From a virus, in IMG/VR virus record IMGVR_UViG_3300046777_002716, positions 1 through 64,000 of that record: 64,000 nucleotides of DNA. One strand, 5' to 3'. Below are positions 11,609-18,521 of this stretch, piece after piece. Position 1 is the first letter of the stretch; each line of letters starts with the position of its first letter. The notes beneath the pieces are model-generated. The model was not told where the DNA came from and did not search any database. It was given only the letters and a program-made list of their open reading frames with translations. Position numbers and translations under genes: made by a program.

Positions 11609-11637
11609 AGAATACCACTCTGTCCGTTAGGGGTCAA
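11609..11637 (-). promoter_or_regulatory. Sigma-70-like promoter (TTGACC/TATTCT), sister of 9103-9131
   Basis: TTGACC (11632-11637), 17 bp, TATTCT (11609-11614) on the minus strand, directed at the structured segment and tRNA-Lys(TTT). Confidence 0.7.
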
Positions 11638-11642
11638 GTGGG

Positions 11643-11668
11643 TTGTGACACTTAGAGAACTGTCACAA
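11643..11668. repeat. Palindrome upstream of the 11609 promoter
   Basis: Eight-base arms TTGTGACA and TGTCACAA with a 10-nt loop. It takes the place that the GTGCCAGTT palindromes hold at 4339 and 9141, between a transcript end and a promoter. Confidence 0.6.
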
Positions 11669-11673
11669 GCAAC

Positions 11674-11707
11674 AAAAAAGGGGAGGAAACTTTTGGTTTC
11701 TCTCCCC
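11674..11707 (-). terminator. Rho-independent terminator
   Basis: On the minus strand GGGGAGAGAAACC and GTTTCCTCCCC form a stem followed by six T. It lies 25 bp after the stop of the 33-codon ORF. Confidence 0.75.
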
Positions 11708-11732
11708 TGTCTTTTTGCTTTTATGGCAGTTA

Positions 11733-11834
11733 CTACATCTGACCTACCATACTCGCAAACAGGGGAGCACCCTCAATATGCCAATAGCGGCAATCGAGAA
11801 TACTAAACTGTTTTGTGGGCATTGGGTAAGACAT
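11733..11834 (-). CDS. Possible micro-protein, 33 residues
   Basis: This short frame (M-S-Y-P-M-P-T-K-Q-F start) sits exactly between its own promoter (11858-11886) and its own terminator (11674-11707). The ATG would be about 17 nt from the transcript start and has no clear ribosome site. It is either a micro-protein or a small RNA that happens to be open; no family is recognised. Confidence 0.35.
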   Translation of the reverse strand: MSYPMPTKQFSILDCRYWHIEGAPLFASMVGQM

Positions 11835-11857
11835 TGTTTTCGACCTAAGTGTTATTA

Positions 11858-11886
11858 TTTATAATACTTTTATTTTTAAAAGTCAA
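11858..11886 (-). promoter_or_regulatory. Sigma-70-like promoter (TTGACT/TATAAA)
   Basis: TTGACT (11881-11886), 17 bp, TATAAA (11858-11863) on the minus strand, immediately after the 3' end of tRNA-Arg. Confidence 0.65.
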
Positions 11887-11887
11887 G

Positions 11888-11962
11888 CGTCTCAGGTTGG
11901 ATTCGAACCAACGACTCACGCTTTAGAAGAGCGTTACTCTAATTCCACTGAGTTACTGAGAC
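11888..11962 (-). tRNA. tRNA-Arg(TCT), second copy
   Basis: A 75-nt cloverleaf with acceptor GTCTCAG/CTGAGAC, anticodon loop CTTCTAA in an ACGCT/AGCGT stem and T-loop TTCGAAT. It differs from Arg(TCT) at 8517 in the acceptor. Confidence 0.92.
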
Positions 11963-12048
11963 AAGAGACCTCCTGGTTTGTGCATCGTTGAGAGGCATAG
12001 GAGGGGAAGGACTTATGCGAAGTTTGGACCTCCGCCGCCTATGAGGAT

Positions 12049-12077
12049 ATTATAGGGTATCAGGAGCGGCGTGTCAA
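12049..12077 (-). promoter_or_regulatory. Consensus sigma-70 promoter for tRNA-Arg
   Basis: TTGACA (12072-12077), 17 bp, TATAAT (12049-12054) on the minus strand. The -35 box overlaps the stop codon of the Hc1-like gene. Confidence 0.85.
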
Positions 12078-12265
12078 CCCTTTGCTTCCTTACGGGCGTT
12101 ACGCTCCTCAGTAATCTCGCCTCTACGTGCCTTGACGAGTTTGGCAACTTCCTGAAGTGCCTTACGGGCACGGGTGCCTGCTGCGTTGTTTCCACCAGCA
12201 AACTTTTCGTCTTCTACTTTCCAAGCTTCAACAGCATCAAGTAGTTGTTGTGATGTTTCAGACAT
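12074..12265 (-). CDS. Histone H1-like (Hc1-type) DNA-binding protein
   Basis: I start this 63-residue protein at the ATG preceded by TTGGAG at 6 nt; an in-frame ATG four codons upstream has no such site. The middle G-x-N-x-A-A-G-T-R-A-R-K-A-L-Q-E block is typical of small bacterial Hc1-like proteins, and the C-terminus is lysine/arginine rich. A role in binding phage or host DNA is an inference from this similarity. Confidence 0.65.
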   Translation of the reverse strand: MSETSQQLLDAVEAWKVEDEKFAGGNNAAGTRARKALQEVAKLVKARRGEITEERNARKEAKG

Positions 12266-12302
12266 AATAATCTCCAATAAAAATAAGATATGTGTATATA
12301 TG

Positions 12303-12710
12303 CTAGTTTTTAGGGCAGTTTTCTATCCAGGGGGCACATAACCTCATTTCACCACCCAAAGATTTACATTCTTCAGTATAGCAAACAGAAGAATCTACTG
12401 GTTTCTCGGAGAATATTGGAGCAGGAACTTCTGCTGGTTTTTCGCCAGTCTGTCTCCAATAATCCTCAATTGCTCTATCAACATCCCTCTTGATTCTCCT
12501 ATCCAGTTTTTCTGGGTCTTTGATTATAAAATCGTTGAGAATAGTTTGAGGAAAATGTCTTCTTTGGATTTCATCAAATAAGTCCCAAATCTTATTTTCA
12601 GAAATACCCGTGCATTGAGAGAGTGCCGCAATAATAGAAGATAATACTATACCAATTATTACGTACTGCTTTATATCTGGTTTCTTGTTGCCAAAATTAA
12701 ATTTGAACAT
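12303..12710 (-). CDS. Hypothetical membrane-anchored protein, 135 residues
   Basis: A single hydrophobic segment at about residues 16-33 follows a lysine-rich start, so the rest is probably outside the cytoplasm. The C-terminal part has four cysteines (C-Y-T-E-E-C, then C-A-P-W-I-E-N-C) that could form disulphides. It lies directly behind the lysozyme gene, in a lysis-type neighbourhood; a spanin or holin role is possible but not shown. Confidence 0.55.
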   Translation of the reverse strand: MFKFNFGNKKPDIKQYVIIGIVLSSIIAALSQCTGISENKIWDLFDEIQRRHFPQTILNDFIIKDPEKLDRRIKRDVDRAIEDYWRQTGEKPAEVPAPIFSEKPVDSSVCYTEECKSLGGEMRLCAPWIENCPKN

Positions 12711-12738
12711 AAAAAAGGGGAGGTTGCAGCACTCCCCT
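12711..12738 (-). terminator. Rho-independent terminator after the tail-lysozyme gene
   Basis: GGGGAG/CTCCCC stem with a loop and six T on the minus strand. It reaches the start codon of the next gene at 12710. Confidence 0.65.
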
Positions 12739-12753
12739 TATTTATTCAGTTTT

Positions 12754-13425
12754 TTATACTTCAGTGAGAATCATTTTGTTCGCATAGTTATAGGCATAAT
12801 CTGTGCGAGCACCATGATGACCCCAACGAATCCACTTACGGGCAAGACGCATATAGTCATTGATTGTACGACCAGGAGTCTTCATATGTCGTTCAATCAT
12901 TCTCCAGTCAGACTCATTTAACATATAGTCAAGTTGAGTTTCAAGACTGGATGGATTAGCGCCGATTTTGGTAGCGTGTCTTCCAAGACCATTATACCTG
13001 GCAGAATCAGTCCATTGAATTAGACCATATCCACCACTCCTACAACTGTGATAGGAAACTCTAGCACCACCTTCACAAATATTCGGAATGAATGTTGATT
13101 CCTGCCTAATGTTACCCATAATGGTAGCAAGGGCATTTTTGTCATAAATTCCACGGTCTTGCAGGAATGCAAGAGTACGGGATTCATATTTATTACACCC
13201 TTTACAAATAAGTCGCTTTTCTTTTGGTTTTTCGGGAGCAACCTCGCGGATTGCTGTCTTCTTTTCATCTACAAGATCAAACTCTTTAATAATCGAATAA
13301 GGTGCCTTTTCCTCTATTGGAGGAGGGGGACCTTGCATCTTGTAGTTGACGAATGGCAGTGAAGCCGTACTGGTTGTAACCGATGCCAAAAGGGGAACGG
13401 CTACAGTTGTAAAGTTAAAAAGCAT
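12754..13425 (-). CDS. Tail-lysozyme-like muralytic protein (Phage_lysozyme2 type)
   Basis: The 223-residue protein has a hydrophobic N-terminus (residues 1-25) and a proline/charge-rich linker with C-K-G-C. A lysozyme-like domain runs from about residue 80 to the end, with the catalytic-type glutamate in G-N-I-R-Q-E-S and the downstream G-G-Y-G-L-I-Q-W-T. Such domains cut peptidoglycan from phage tails or during lysis. A consensus promoter at 13556-13584 gives it a folded leader of about 120 nt. Confidence 0.8.
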   Translation of the reverse strand: MLFNFTTVAVPLLASVTTSTASLPFVNYKMQGPPPPIEEKAPYSIIKEFDLVDEKKTAIREVAPEKPKEKRLICKGCNKYESRTLAFLQDRGIYDKNALATIMGNIRQESTFIPNICEGGARVSYHSCRSGGYGLIQWTDSARYNGLGRHATKIGANPSSLETQLDYMLNESDWRMIERHMKTPGRTINDYMRLARKWIRWGHHGARTDYAYNYANKMILTEV

Positions 13426-13555
13426 TTAAGTTAATTGAATTCGGCATCCGTATAAAAGATGGGGTACACCCTTTTCTCAAAGGGCATCTTCCACGGCTCT
13501 AAGTGTCACGATCAAATTCTCATAATAAAAAGAACCTGCTCATAACAGGATTTTC

Positions 13556-13584
13556 ATAATAAGTTAATATTTAGTATTTGTCAA
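13556..13584 (-). promoter_or_regulatory. Sigma-70 promoter for the tail-lysozyme gene
   Basis: TTGACA (13579-13584), 17 bp, TATTAT (13556-13561) on the minus strand. The leader that follows holds a CCTG/CAGG hairpin and nested AAGATG/CATCTT and CCCTTT/AAAGGG stems (13453-13490). Confidence 0.8.
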
Positions 13585-13636
13585 GTGTTCGGTTTTCTTA
13601 CTGGTATATCTAAATACAAATAAACAGCAATCAACA

Positions 13637-13828
13637 ATGGCGCGTGAGTGGAATACTCCAAAGCGTGAACCTTGGAACGCACCAATACACCAAATATTAA
13701 AGGCGATAGACAATCATACAAGATTGTGGATGGAAACTGGAGATCTATGGCACAGAGACCAAGCAGAGTACCTTAGATCTTATGTTAATGAATTGAAAAC
13801 CTGGATACACAAAGAAGAGGGTCGTTAG
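13637..13828 (+). CDS. Small plus-strand protein, 63 residues
   Basis: The frame starts M-A-R-E-W-N-T-P-K-R and has regularly spaced tryptophans and histidines with no membrane segment. It points against nearly all neighbours and its last codons meet the end of the lysozyme frame tail to tail. Codon use is phage-like, and I recall similar short proteins in cyanomyoviruses. Function unknown. Confidence 0.6.
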   Translation: MAREWNTPKREPWNAPIHQILKAIDNHTRLWMETGDLWHRDQAEYLRSYVNELKTWIHKEEGR

Positions 13829-14295
13829 GACCTCCAGAGTTTTCCTTCTGCTTTCCTTCGTCTTGCAAGTCCCGCCTCAACGTCAGTACCAGGATCTCTA
13901 TAAAGATACAAAGCATTGGGAACTTTATCCCATTCCTTGTTTTTCAAGACCCGTGTAATAGTATCAAAGTTAGGAGCACCATAGAAATCTGCACCAAGAT
14001 TGTAAGCAAAGCAAAGTAGAGCCCCTCTTTGATTGTCATTCATTTCCCCCCAATAAGGTATTTTCCTGAGTTCTGGAAGAAACTCATTTTGGATTTGATA
14101 ATCAAATAGGTCATCTGCTTCTTTTTGTGTAATCTTTTCTCCCAGTTTGAAAGGAGACCCACCCTTTTTACGGGTACTTCCCCATCCTACAGTATAAGGT
14201 TTTCCTTTCGTTTTAGGGTCTGGATAGGCAACTAAATGACAATTTTCAAATTCTTTGATGAGTTCTACTCCAGATTGTGGAATAGAACTATCTAC
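13825..14295 (-). CDS. GH24-type lysozyme domain in the -1 frame (3' part of a frameshift fusion)
   Basis: From the GTA codon at 14295-14293 the frame is open for 156 residues. The GH24 triad is present: E in I-K-E-F-E, D in A-Y-P-D-P and T in P-Y-T-V-G-W-G. No ATG, GTG or TTG lies before the catalytic glutamate; the first ATG (14043) would lose all three catalytic residues. The frame begins exactly where the upstream peptidase frame ends, over an A-AAA-AAG heptamer. It should be made only as a fusion of about 386 residues. Confidence 0.75.
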   Translation of the reverse strand, partial: VDSSIPQSGVELIKEFENCHLVAYPDPKTKGKPYTVGWGSTRKKGGSPFKLGEKITQKEADDLFDYQIQNEFLPELRKIPYWGEMNDNQRGALLCFAYNLGADFYGAPNFDTITRVLKNKEWDKVPNALYLYRDPGTDVEAGLARRRKAEGKLWRS

Positions 14296-14301
14296 TTTTT
14301 T
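14261..14301 (-). promoter_or_regulatory. Candidate programmed -1 ribosomal frameshift signal
   Basis: The heptamer A-AAA-AAG (14301-14295) lies in the zero frame of the peptidase gene, directly before its TAG stop (14294-14292). After a 5-nt spacer a hairpin follows at 14289-14261: 12 pairs including one G-U, with a 5-nt loop. A -1 slip continues into the lysozyme frame. Heptamer, spacer and hairpin match the layout of known bacterial and viral -1 signals such as dnaX. Confidence 0.7.
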
Positions 14302-14984
14302 ACTGGTTCGAAGATTCTACCCCACCCGTCATTGCCTGCAGGGCACCATCTACGGGCAAGTTCTGAACGCTTGTAGACTGCACCCTTACCGTTCGCTACG
14401 GCACCCGTATATCCGTCATTGAGACTGCCATAGGGGTCGTTGACAACATAATCCCCATTTGGTGTCTTACCAATGACTACAACCATGTGCCCACCAGTAG
14501 GTGCAGAAAGAGGACCCCTGTGTAAGATACCAATAACAACAGGTCTACCGTTGGATAATTCACGATCAAGATCAGAAAAAGTAAGATTGTAACTAAAACG
14601 TGAATTGAGACCATAACCTTGTAGAACACGGGTTTGAACCGCATGATCTGTTGTATCACCAATTGCGAATACTTTGCGAATGTATGCATCATCGCCTTTG
14701 GGTCCTACGAGTGTGCCTGGTTTAATATACTCAAGACACATCGCACAGGCAGATGAATTACAGGTTCTATTTGCGTCTCTATAATTATCTGTCTGTGGAT
14801 AAAATGGTACAGTAAGAATATTGTTCTTTGGAGGTTGTACTTTGGTCCTATAGACCTTCACCCACTCTGCGGTATCATCTAGGAATAGACCAGGCAAAGC
14901 ATTTTCAAGAATCTCAACTGCTTTAACGTGATTAGGATTCTTCTCGTCGTAATACTTGAAAAAATTGTGGAGGTCGATTTTCAT
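14292..14984 (-). CDS. C39-like cysteine peptidase protein (zero-frame product)
   Basis: The 230-residue product has a Peptidase_C39_2-like domain: V-P-F-Y-P-Q-T-D-N at about residues 59-67, the likely catalytic cysteine in R-T-C-N-S-S-A-C, the histidine in G-G-H-M-V-V-V and the N-D-P-Y-G motif. It ends E-P-V-K-K at the stop that overlaps the frameshift heptamer. Alone it would be a peptidase or amidase of the cell wall; after frameshifting it carries a lysozyme domain. It overlaps no neighbour and starts 2 bp after the 59-residue gene. Confidence 0.75.
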   Translation of the reverse strand: MKIDLHNFFKYYDEKNPNHVKAVEILENALPGLFLDDTAEWVKVYRTKVQPPKNNILTVPFYPQTDNYRDANRTCNSSACAMCLEYIKPGTLVGPKGDDAYIRKVFAIGDTTDHAVQTRVLQGYGLNSRFSYNLTFSDLDRELSNGRPVVIGILHRGPLSAPTGGHMVVVIGKTPNGDYVVNDPYGSLNDGYTGAVANGKGAVYKRSELARRWCPAGNDGWGRIFEPVKK

Positions 14985-14985
14985 T

Positions 14986-15165
14986 TTAGTCCTCTATGTA
15001 TTCTAATGAAAGAATCTCGTGTTCTAAGATATCAACATTAAACCACTCTTTAAATTCAGATTGGATTGCATATGCATCATCAAGATCACCTTCATCACAT
15101 AACGTATGTATGCGGTCCACTGCCCAATCATGGGAGTGACTTAGAACCTCTTCGAGAATAGTCAT
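14986..15165 (-). CDS. Hypothetical acidic protein, 59 residues
   Basis: The frame (M-T-I-L-E-E-V-L-S-H start) is acidic and helical. It stops 2 bp before the peptidase ATG, so the two are probably co-translated. No family is recognised. Confidence 0.6.
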   Translation of the reverse strand: MTILEEVLSHSHDWAVDRIHTLCDEGDLDDAYAIQSEFKEWFNVDILEHEILSLEYIED

Positions 15166-15222
15166 CAGTATTTAGGAATGACACTAGACCCAACTCTAAC
15201 ACAAGTTACCCCATGAGGCAAG

Positions 15223-15230
15223 GATAAATA
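15223..15230 (+). promoter_or_regulatory. Late-type motif GATAAATA for the GIY-YIG gene
   Basis: A one-base variant of the late -10 motif, on the plus strand and 18 bp upstream of the endonuclease start. Confidence 0.5.
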
Positions 15231-15247
15231 AAAAAATAAAAGGAATT

Positions 15248-15685
15248 ATGACTTGGAAATATAATGGTGAGGACTTTATTGAAGTTCCTAAAAAAATGGA
15301 AGGTTTTGTTTATATAATTACCAATATTACTAATGATAGAAAATATATTGGTAAAAAACATTTTTGGACAAGACAAAAAGATAGAAAAACTGGTAGAAGA
15401 AAAACTAAAGAAAGTGATTGGAAAAATTATTATGGTTCTTGTGATGAATTAAATGAAGATGTAAAAAATCTAGGTAAAGATAAATTCATTAGAGAAATAT
15501 TATATCTTTGTCCTCATAAAAAAAGTATGAGTTATTATGAAACCTATGAACAGTTTACTAGAAATGTTCTTATGGATGAAAGTTATTACAATACAAATAT
15601 TGAAGGTAAGTTCTTTGAAAGTGAAAGAACCAATATTTATGAAGCAGTTCTCAAGAGTACCTCATTAGATTTCTTAGTGTCTTAG
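15248..15685 (+). CDS. GIY-YIG homing endonuclease-like protein (SegE type)
   Basis: The 145-residue protein has the nuclease core as F-V-Y-I-I-T-N (about 21-27) and K-Y-I-G-K-K (33-38), then W-K-N-Y-Y-G-S and the metal-binding E in Y-Y-E-T-Y-E. This variant is seen in SegE-like phage enzymes. It is encoded against the direction of its neighbours and has its own late-type motif. It is A+T rich compared with nearby genes, which fits recent arrival. Confidence 0.75.
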   Translation: MTWKYNGEDFIEVPKKMEGFVYIITNITNDRKYIGKKHFWTRQKDRKTGRRKTKESDWKNYYGSCDELNEDVKNLGKDKFIREILYLCPHKKSMSYYETYEQFTRNVLMDESYYNTNIEGKFFESERTNIYEAVLKSTSLDFLVS

Positions 15686-15722
15686 AGAAGCTTATAACCT
15701 ATCCATCAACCGGGACAAAGGT

Positions 15723-15751
15723 AGTCTAGACAAAAAAAGGGGACTTGTCAA
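15723..15751 (-). promoter_or_regulatory. Duplicated promoter-like element, copy 2 (TTGACA/TAGACT)
   Basis: TTGACA (15746-15751), 17 bp, TAGACT (15723-15728) on the minus strand. The bases at 15706-15728 and 15744-15757 are identical to the plus-strand element at 53820-53871. A transcript would run antisense to the GIY-YIG gene. The -35 box also lies inside a terminator stem. Confidence 0.5.
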
Positions 15752-15757
15752 GCCCCC
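15731..15757 (-). terminator. Rho-independent terminator after the 468-residue gene
   Basis: GGGG-CTTG pairs with CAAG-CCCC (one bulge), followed by seven T on the minus strand, 27 bp beyond the stop codon. Confidence 0.75.
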
Positions 15758-15783
15758 TAGATTATGTTATAATATCTGTATAA

Positions 15784-17190
15784 TCACCTTACATCAGTTA
15801 CATAATACTCAATAAGATCATCCCATGAGTATTCTGAAAGATTATACCCTTCACTTAGAAGAGAATTAACCCACTCTTGAACCTCTTCTGCAAGCAGAGT
15901 ATCATTATAATCATCAATAATATTTTTTACTGCACTTTCATCCATTTCTAACATAATATAATTTGCTTCTTCAATAGTATCCGCATGACCATAATTAATT
16001 AGATATTCAAGAATAATATCATAAGACTCTTTTGTTGTTTCTTTTTCCATTTTTTTCTTTAATCTTTCATTTTCCTTTTCAATATCTGCCTTTACACTTG
16101 CAGCATCAATCTTTGCTTCTGGATTACCAGTTGTTGGTGTTTGATCTTTCTTTTCACCAGGTGCTGGTTTATCTTTCATCTTTGAAATTTCTTCATATCC
16201 AGATTGACCAGGTTTTACCTTAGTAGCAAGATTTGGATGAAGTCTTGCCCACTTTTGCATTGGAGTTTCACCCGAAGTTTCTTTCTTAGATGCTGGTTTA
16301 GGTGCAGTAGATGCTCCTCCACTTGATGATCCTTTAGAACCATCACCACCGCCAGCAGCACCACCAGAAGATCCAGATCCACCACTTGTTGTTAATGAAG
16401 GTAAAGATATATTTGGTAATCTAATTGTCGGTACTTTTATATCACTTGAAGCACTGGTAGTTGATTTTTGTGGTGCTGCTGGTTTAGAATCTTCTCCAGA
16501 ACCTGCTAGTTTTGCACCAGTATATCCAGCAAGAACACCAGTTCCAGCAACTAAAGAACCCTTGGCAAGATCTTTTACACCCTTAACTGCCTTAGAAATT
16601 CTTGCCTGCTTAATTAGTTCAGTTGCCTGTTTTGGAGATAGATTACCAGTTGGAACCTTGATTCCTGCCTTTGATGCTTTAGATCTGGCAAGTCTTTCAA
16701 CTGCCTGAGCAGTTTTGTTAATATTGGGGCTTTTAGCAAATTGTTTACCAATTCTGCGTTCAACACCAGCAGATGCTGCCTTTTCTACACCTTTCTTGAT
16801 TAGATTTTTCGTACCTTTAGCGGCCTTAACTGCAGCACCTGCACCTCTAGCAAGAAGACCTAAGAAACCACCTGCCTCAAGAATTGTAAACTGCTCTTCA
16901 ACAAATTCGTTATGTACAATCTCTTCAGAAATTGTAGTAACATCACTCATTAAATATTTTTCCAGAATATCTAATTCGTCAGAATTTGCTAGAAATTTAA
17001 CAACAGTCTCTGCAGTATAACCCTCAGAGAACATTGATAAAGATACTGAAAGAATAATATCTTCCGCTAAATCTGCTACTTCCTCATCATAGTATTCAGA
17101 TTCTTCATTTAAAAAATCTTGGTCACTAATATGAATTTGCTCATATAAATGACCAAGATCGTTGATAAAATCTTGAGAAATTTTAGACAT
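15784..17190 (-). CDS. Low-complexity late protein with shared helical modules, 468 residues
   Basis: The N-terminus is acidic. The middle has a glycine/alanine hydrophobic stretch (about 103-225), then a serine/glycine/proline-rich part (about 225-350). Near the C-terminus it has a G-H-A-D-T-I-E-E-A-N-Y-I-M segment and a final E-W-V-N-S-L-L-S-E-G-Y / L-S-E-Y-S-W-D-D module. The same modules occur in the proteins at 18522-19631 and 47280-48977. Late-type motif upstream. A virion-associated role is likely but unproved. Confidence 0.6.
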   Translation of the reverse strand: MSKISQDFINDLGHLYEQIHISDQDFLNEESEYYDEEVADLAEDIILSVSLSMFSEGYTAETVVKFLANSDELDILEKYLMSDVTTISEEIVHNEFVEEQFTILEAGGFLGLLARGAGAAVKAAKGTKNLIKKGVEKAASAGVERRIGKQFAKSPNINKTAQAVERLARSKASKAGIKVPTGNLSPKQATELIKQARISKAVKGVKDLAKGSLVAGTGVLAGYTGAKLAGSGEDSKPAAPQKSTTSASSDIKVPTIRLPNISLPSLTTSGGSGSSGGAAGGGDGSKGSSSGGASTAPKPASKKETSGETPMQKWARLHPNLATKVKPGQSGYEEISKMKDKPAPGEKKDQTPTTGNPEAKIDAASVKADIEKENERLKKKMEKETTKESYDIILEYLINYGHADTIEEANYIMLEMDESAVKNIIDDYNDTLLAEEVQEWVNSLLSEGYNLSEYSWDDLIEYYVTDVR

Positions 17191-17220
17191 CTTTATAATT
17201 AAAATACTTTTATATGAAAG

Positions 17221-17228
17221 TATTTATT
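17221..17228 (-). promoter_or_regulatory. Late-type motif AATAAATA
   Basis: A one-base variant of the late -10 motif, 31 bp upstream of the 468-residue gene. Confidence 0.45.
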
Positions 17229-17232
17229 AAAA

Positions 17233-18438
17233 TCACTTGCCAGGTTGGAATTTAACTCCAAGTGCTTTATTTCTTGCAGTATCTGATGCTCTTGCTTTTT
17301 GAAGTGCTTGCTGTGCTTTCGCGGCATCATGCTTTTTGTATGCTCCAGCAAAAAGTGTTCTACCAACTCTTTCTAATGGATTAGAAGATGTTTTAGCAAG
17401 TGATTGAGCACTTGGTCCTGCTTTATAGACTGCTTTACCACCTTTGAATGCAAGATGTCCAGCAGTTGATTGACCGCCTCTTTGAACTACACCAGTCTTA
17501 GCAAGTTGAACTGTTTTTCTTTGTGATCCAGAACCAGTTGACATAAATGCTGGTCCACCTGGTTTTTTCTGACTGAATGTAGTATTGCCACCAATACCTT
17601 TAACTGCAGTTCCTGCTTGACGCTGGCGATTTGCAGTTGCCATTGCTTTTCTTTCTCTTGCATTAGCACCAGCAACAGTATCAAATGCTTTTTCGGCCGC
17701 AGCAGCGCCTGCCAATGCGCCAGCAGTTCCTGTTACAGCACTACCAATTCCACCACCACCAATCGCTCCAGCAGTTCCTCCTAAAAGACCACCAGCAGCA
17801 ACTGTAGCACCTTTTGCCAAAGATCTTGCCCAACCAGATCCCTTTGCTCTCTCATCCGCTGTAGAAAGTGCAGTATCAAGAGCTGCTGATGCTGGTCCAG
17901 CAATTTTACCAATCTTTGCCCATTTTCCTGCTGGTTTTGCTATTTGTGGAGTTTGAGTAGTTGGTGGTTTTCCTTGACTTGGTACATTTCTTACTCTTTC
18001 AGTTCTTCCAGCACCAGAATTCCTATAAGGTCTTGATGATCTACCTGAAGATGTAGAACTTCTTTTTGGTCCAGGAGAAGATTGAGATTGTTGTGGATTT
18101 TGTGGGGGTGGTGGGGGAGGAGTACCACCTCCAGATCCTCCAGAAGGTTGCTTAGGAGGTGTTTGAGTTCCTTTAGGTGGTGGAGGAGGTGTTTGAGTTC
18201 GTGCCTTATTTCCAGATCTTATATCTTCACCAGAAACATTAGTTTTTTTTGCTCTATTCTTTAATAATTCTTCTTTTGCCTTTCTTCTAGCTTCTTGGCG
18301 AGACTTTTCTTCCCAATTGGGATCTCTCCCCATTTTAGCTTCACGACGACGAATCCTTTCCTGCTCTTCGGGATCAATAGTCGCATAATCTTTAACAGAT
18401 TCTCTTGCTTCAATTATAAACTCGTTAAAACTCTTCAT
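17233..18438 (-). CDS. Low-complexity late protein with a T4-type capsid-targeting N-terminus, 401 residues
   Basis: The first residues, M-K-S-F-N-E-F-I-I-E-A, match position by position the start of T4 internal protein III (M-K-T-Y-Q-E-F-I-A-E-A), which targets it to the prohead and is cut by gp21 after E10. A charged helical part (about 20-70), a proline-rich part (80-175) and a glycine/alanine hydrophobic stretch (about 190-265) follow. The rest is basic. It is a candidate internal head protein; a late motif lies upstream. Confidence 0.65.
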   Translation of the reverse strand: MKSFNEFIIEARESVKDYATIDPEEQERIRRREAKMGRDPNWEEKSRQEARRKAKEELLKNRAKKTNVSGEDIRSGNKARTQTPPPPPKGTQTPPKQPSGGSGGGTPPPPPPQNPQQSQSSPGPKRSSTSSGRSSRPYRNSGAGRTERVRNVPSQGKPPTTQTPQIAKPAGKWAKIGKIAGPASAALDTALSTADERAKGSGWARSLAKGATVAAGGLLGGTAGAIGGGGIGSAVTGTAGALAGAAAAEKAFDTVAGANARERKAMATANRQRQAGTAVKGIGGNTTFSQKKPGGPAFMSTGSGSQRKTVQLAKTGVVQRGGQSTAGHLAFKGGKAVYKAGPSAQSLAKTSSNPLERVGRTLFAGAYKKHDAAKAQQALQKARASDTARNKALGVKFQPGK

Positions 18439-18458
18439 TGGAATTTTTACTTTTTAGA

Positions 18459-18466
18459 TATTTATG
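18459..18466 (-). promoter_or_regulatory. Late-type motif CATAAATA
   Basis: A one-base variant of the late -10 motif, 21 bp upstream of the 401-residue gene and just inside the upstream terminator. Confidence 0.55.
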
Positions 18467-18494
18467 AAAAAAGAGGGATATTAACTCCCCCCTT
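18467..18494 (-). terminator. Rho-independent terminator after the 369-residue gene
   Basis: AAGGGGG pairs with CCCTCTT (one G-T pair), followed by a T run that leads into the next late motif. Confidence 0.6.
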
Positions 18495-18521
18495 AACTAT
18501 TGTTGTCGATAAGAAAAAATA

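Noticed and set aside
13825-14043. Lysozyme read as a separate 72-residue gene from the ATG at 14043
   Set aside because: This start would remove the catalytic Glu, Asp and Thr; the open frame continues upstream to the frameshift site.
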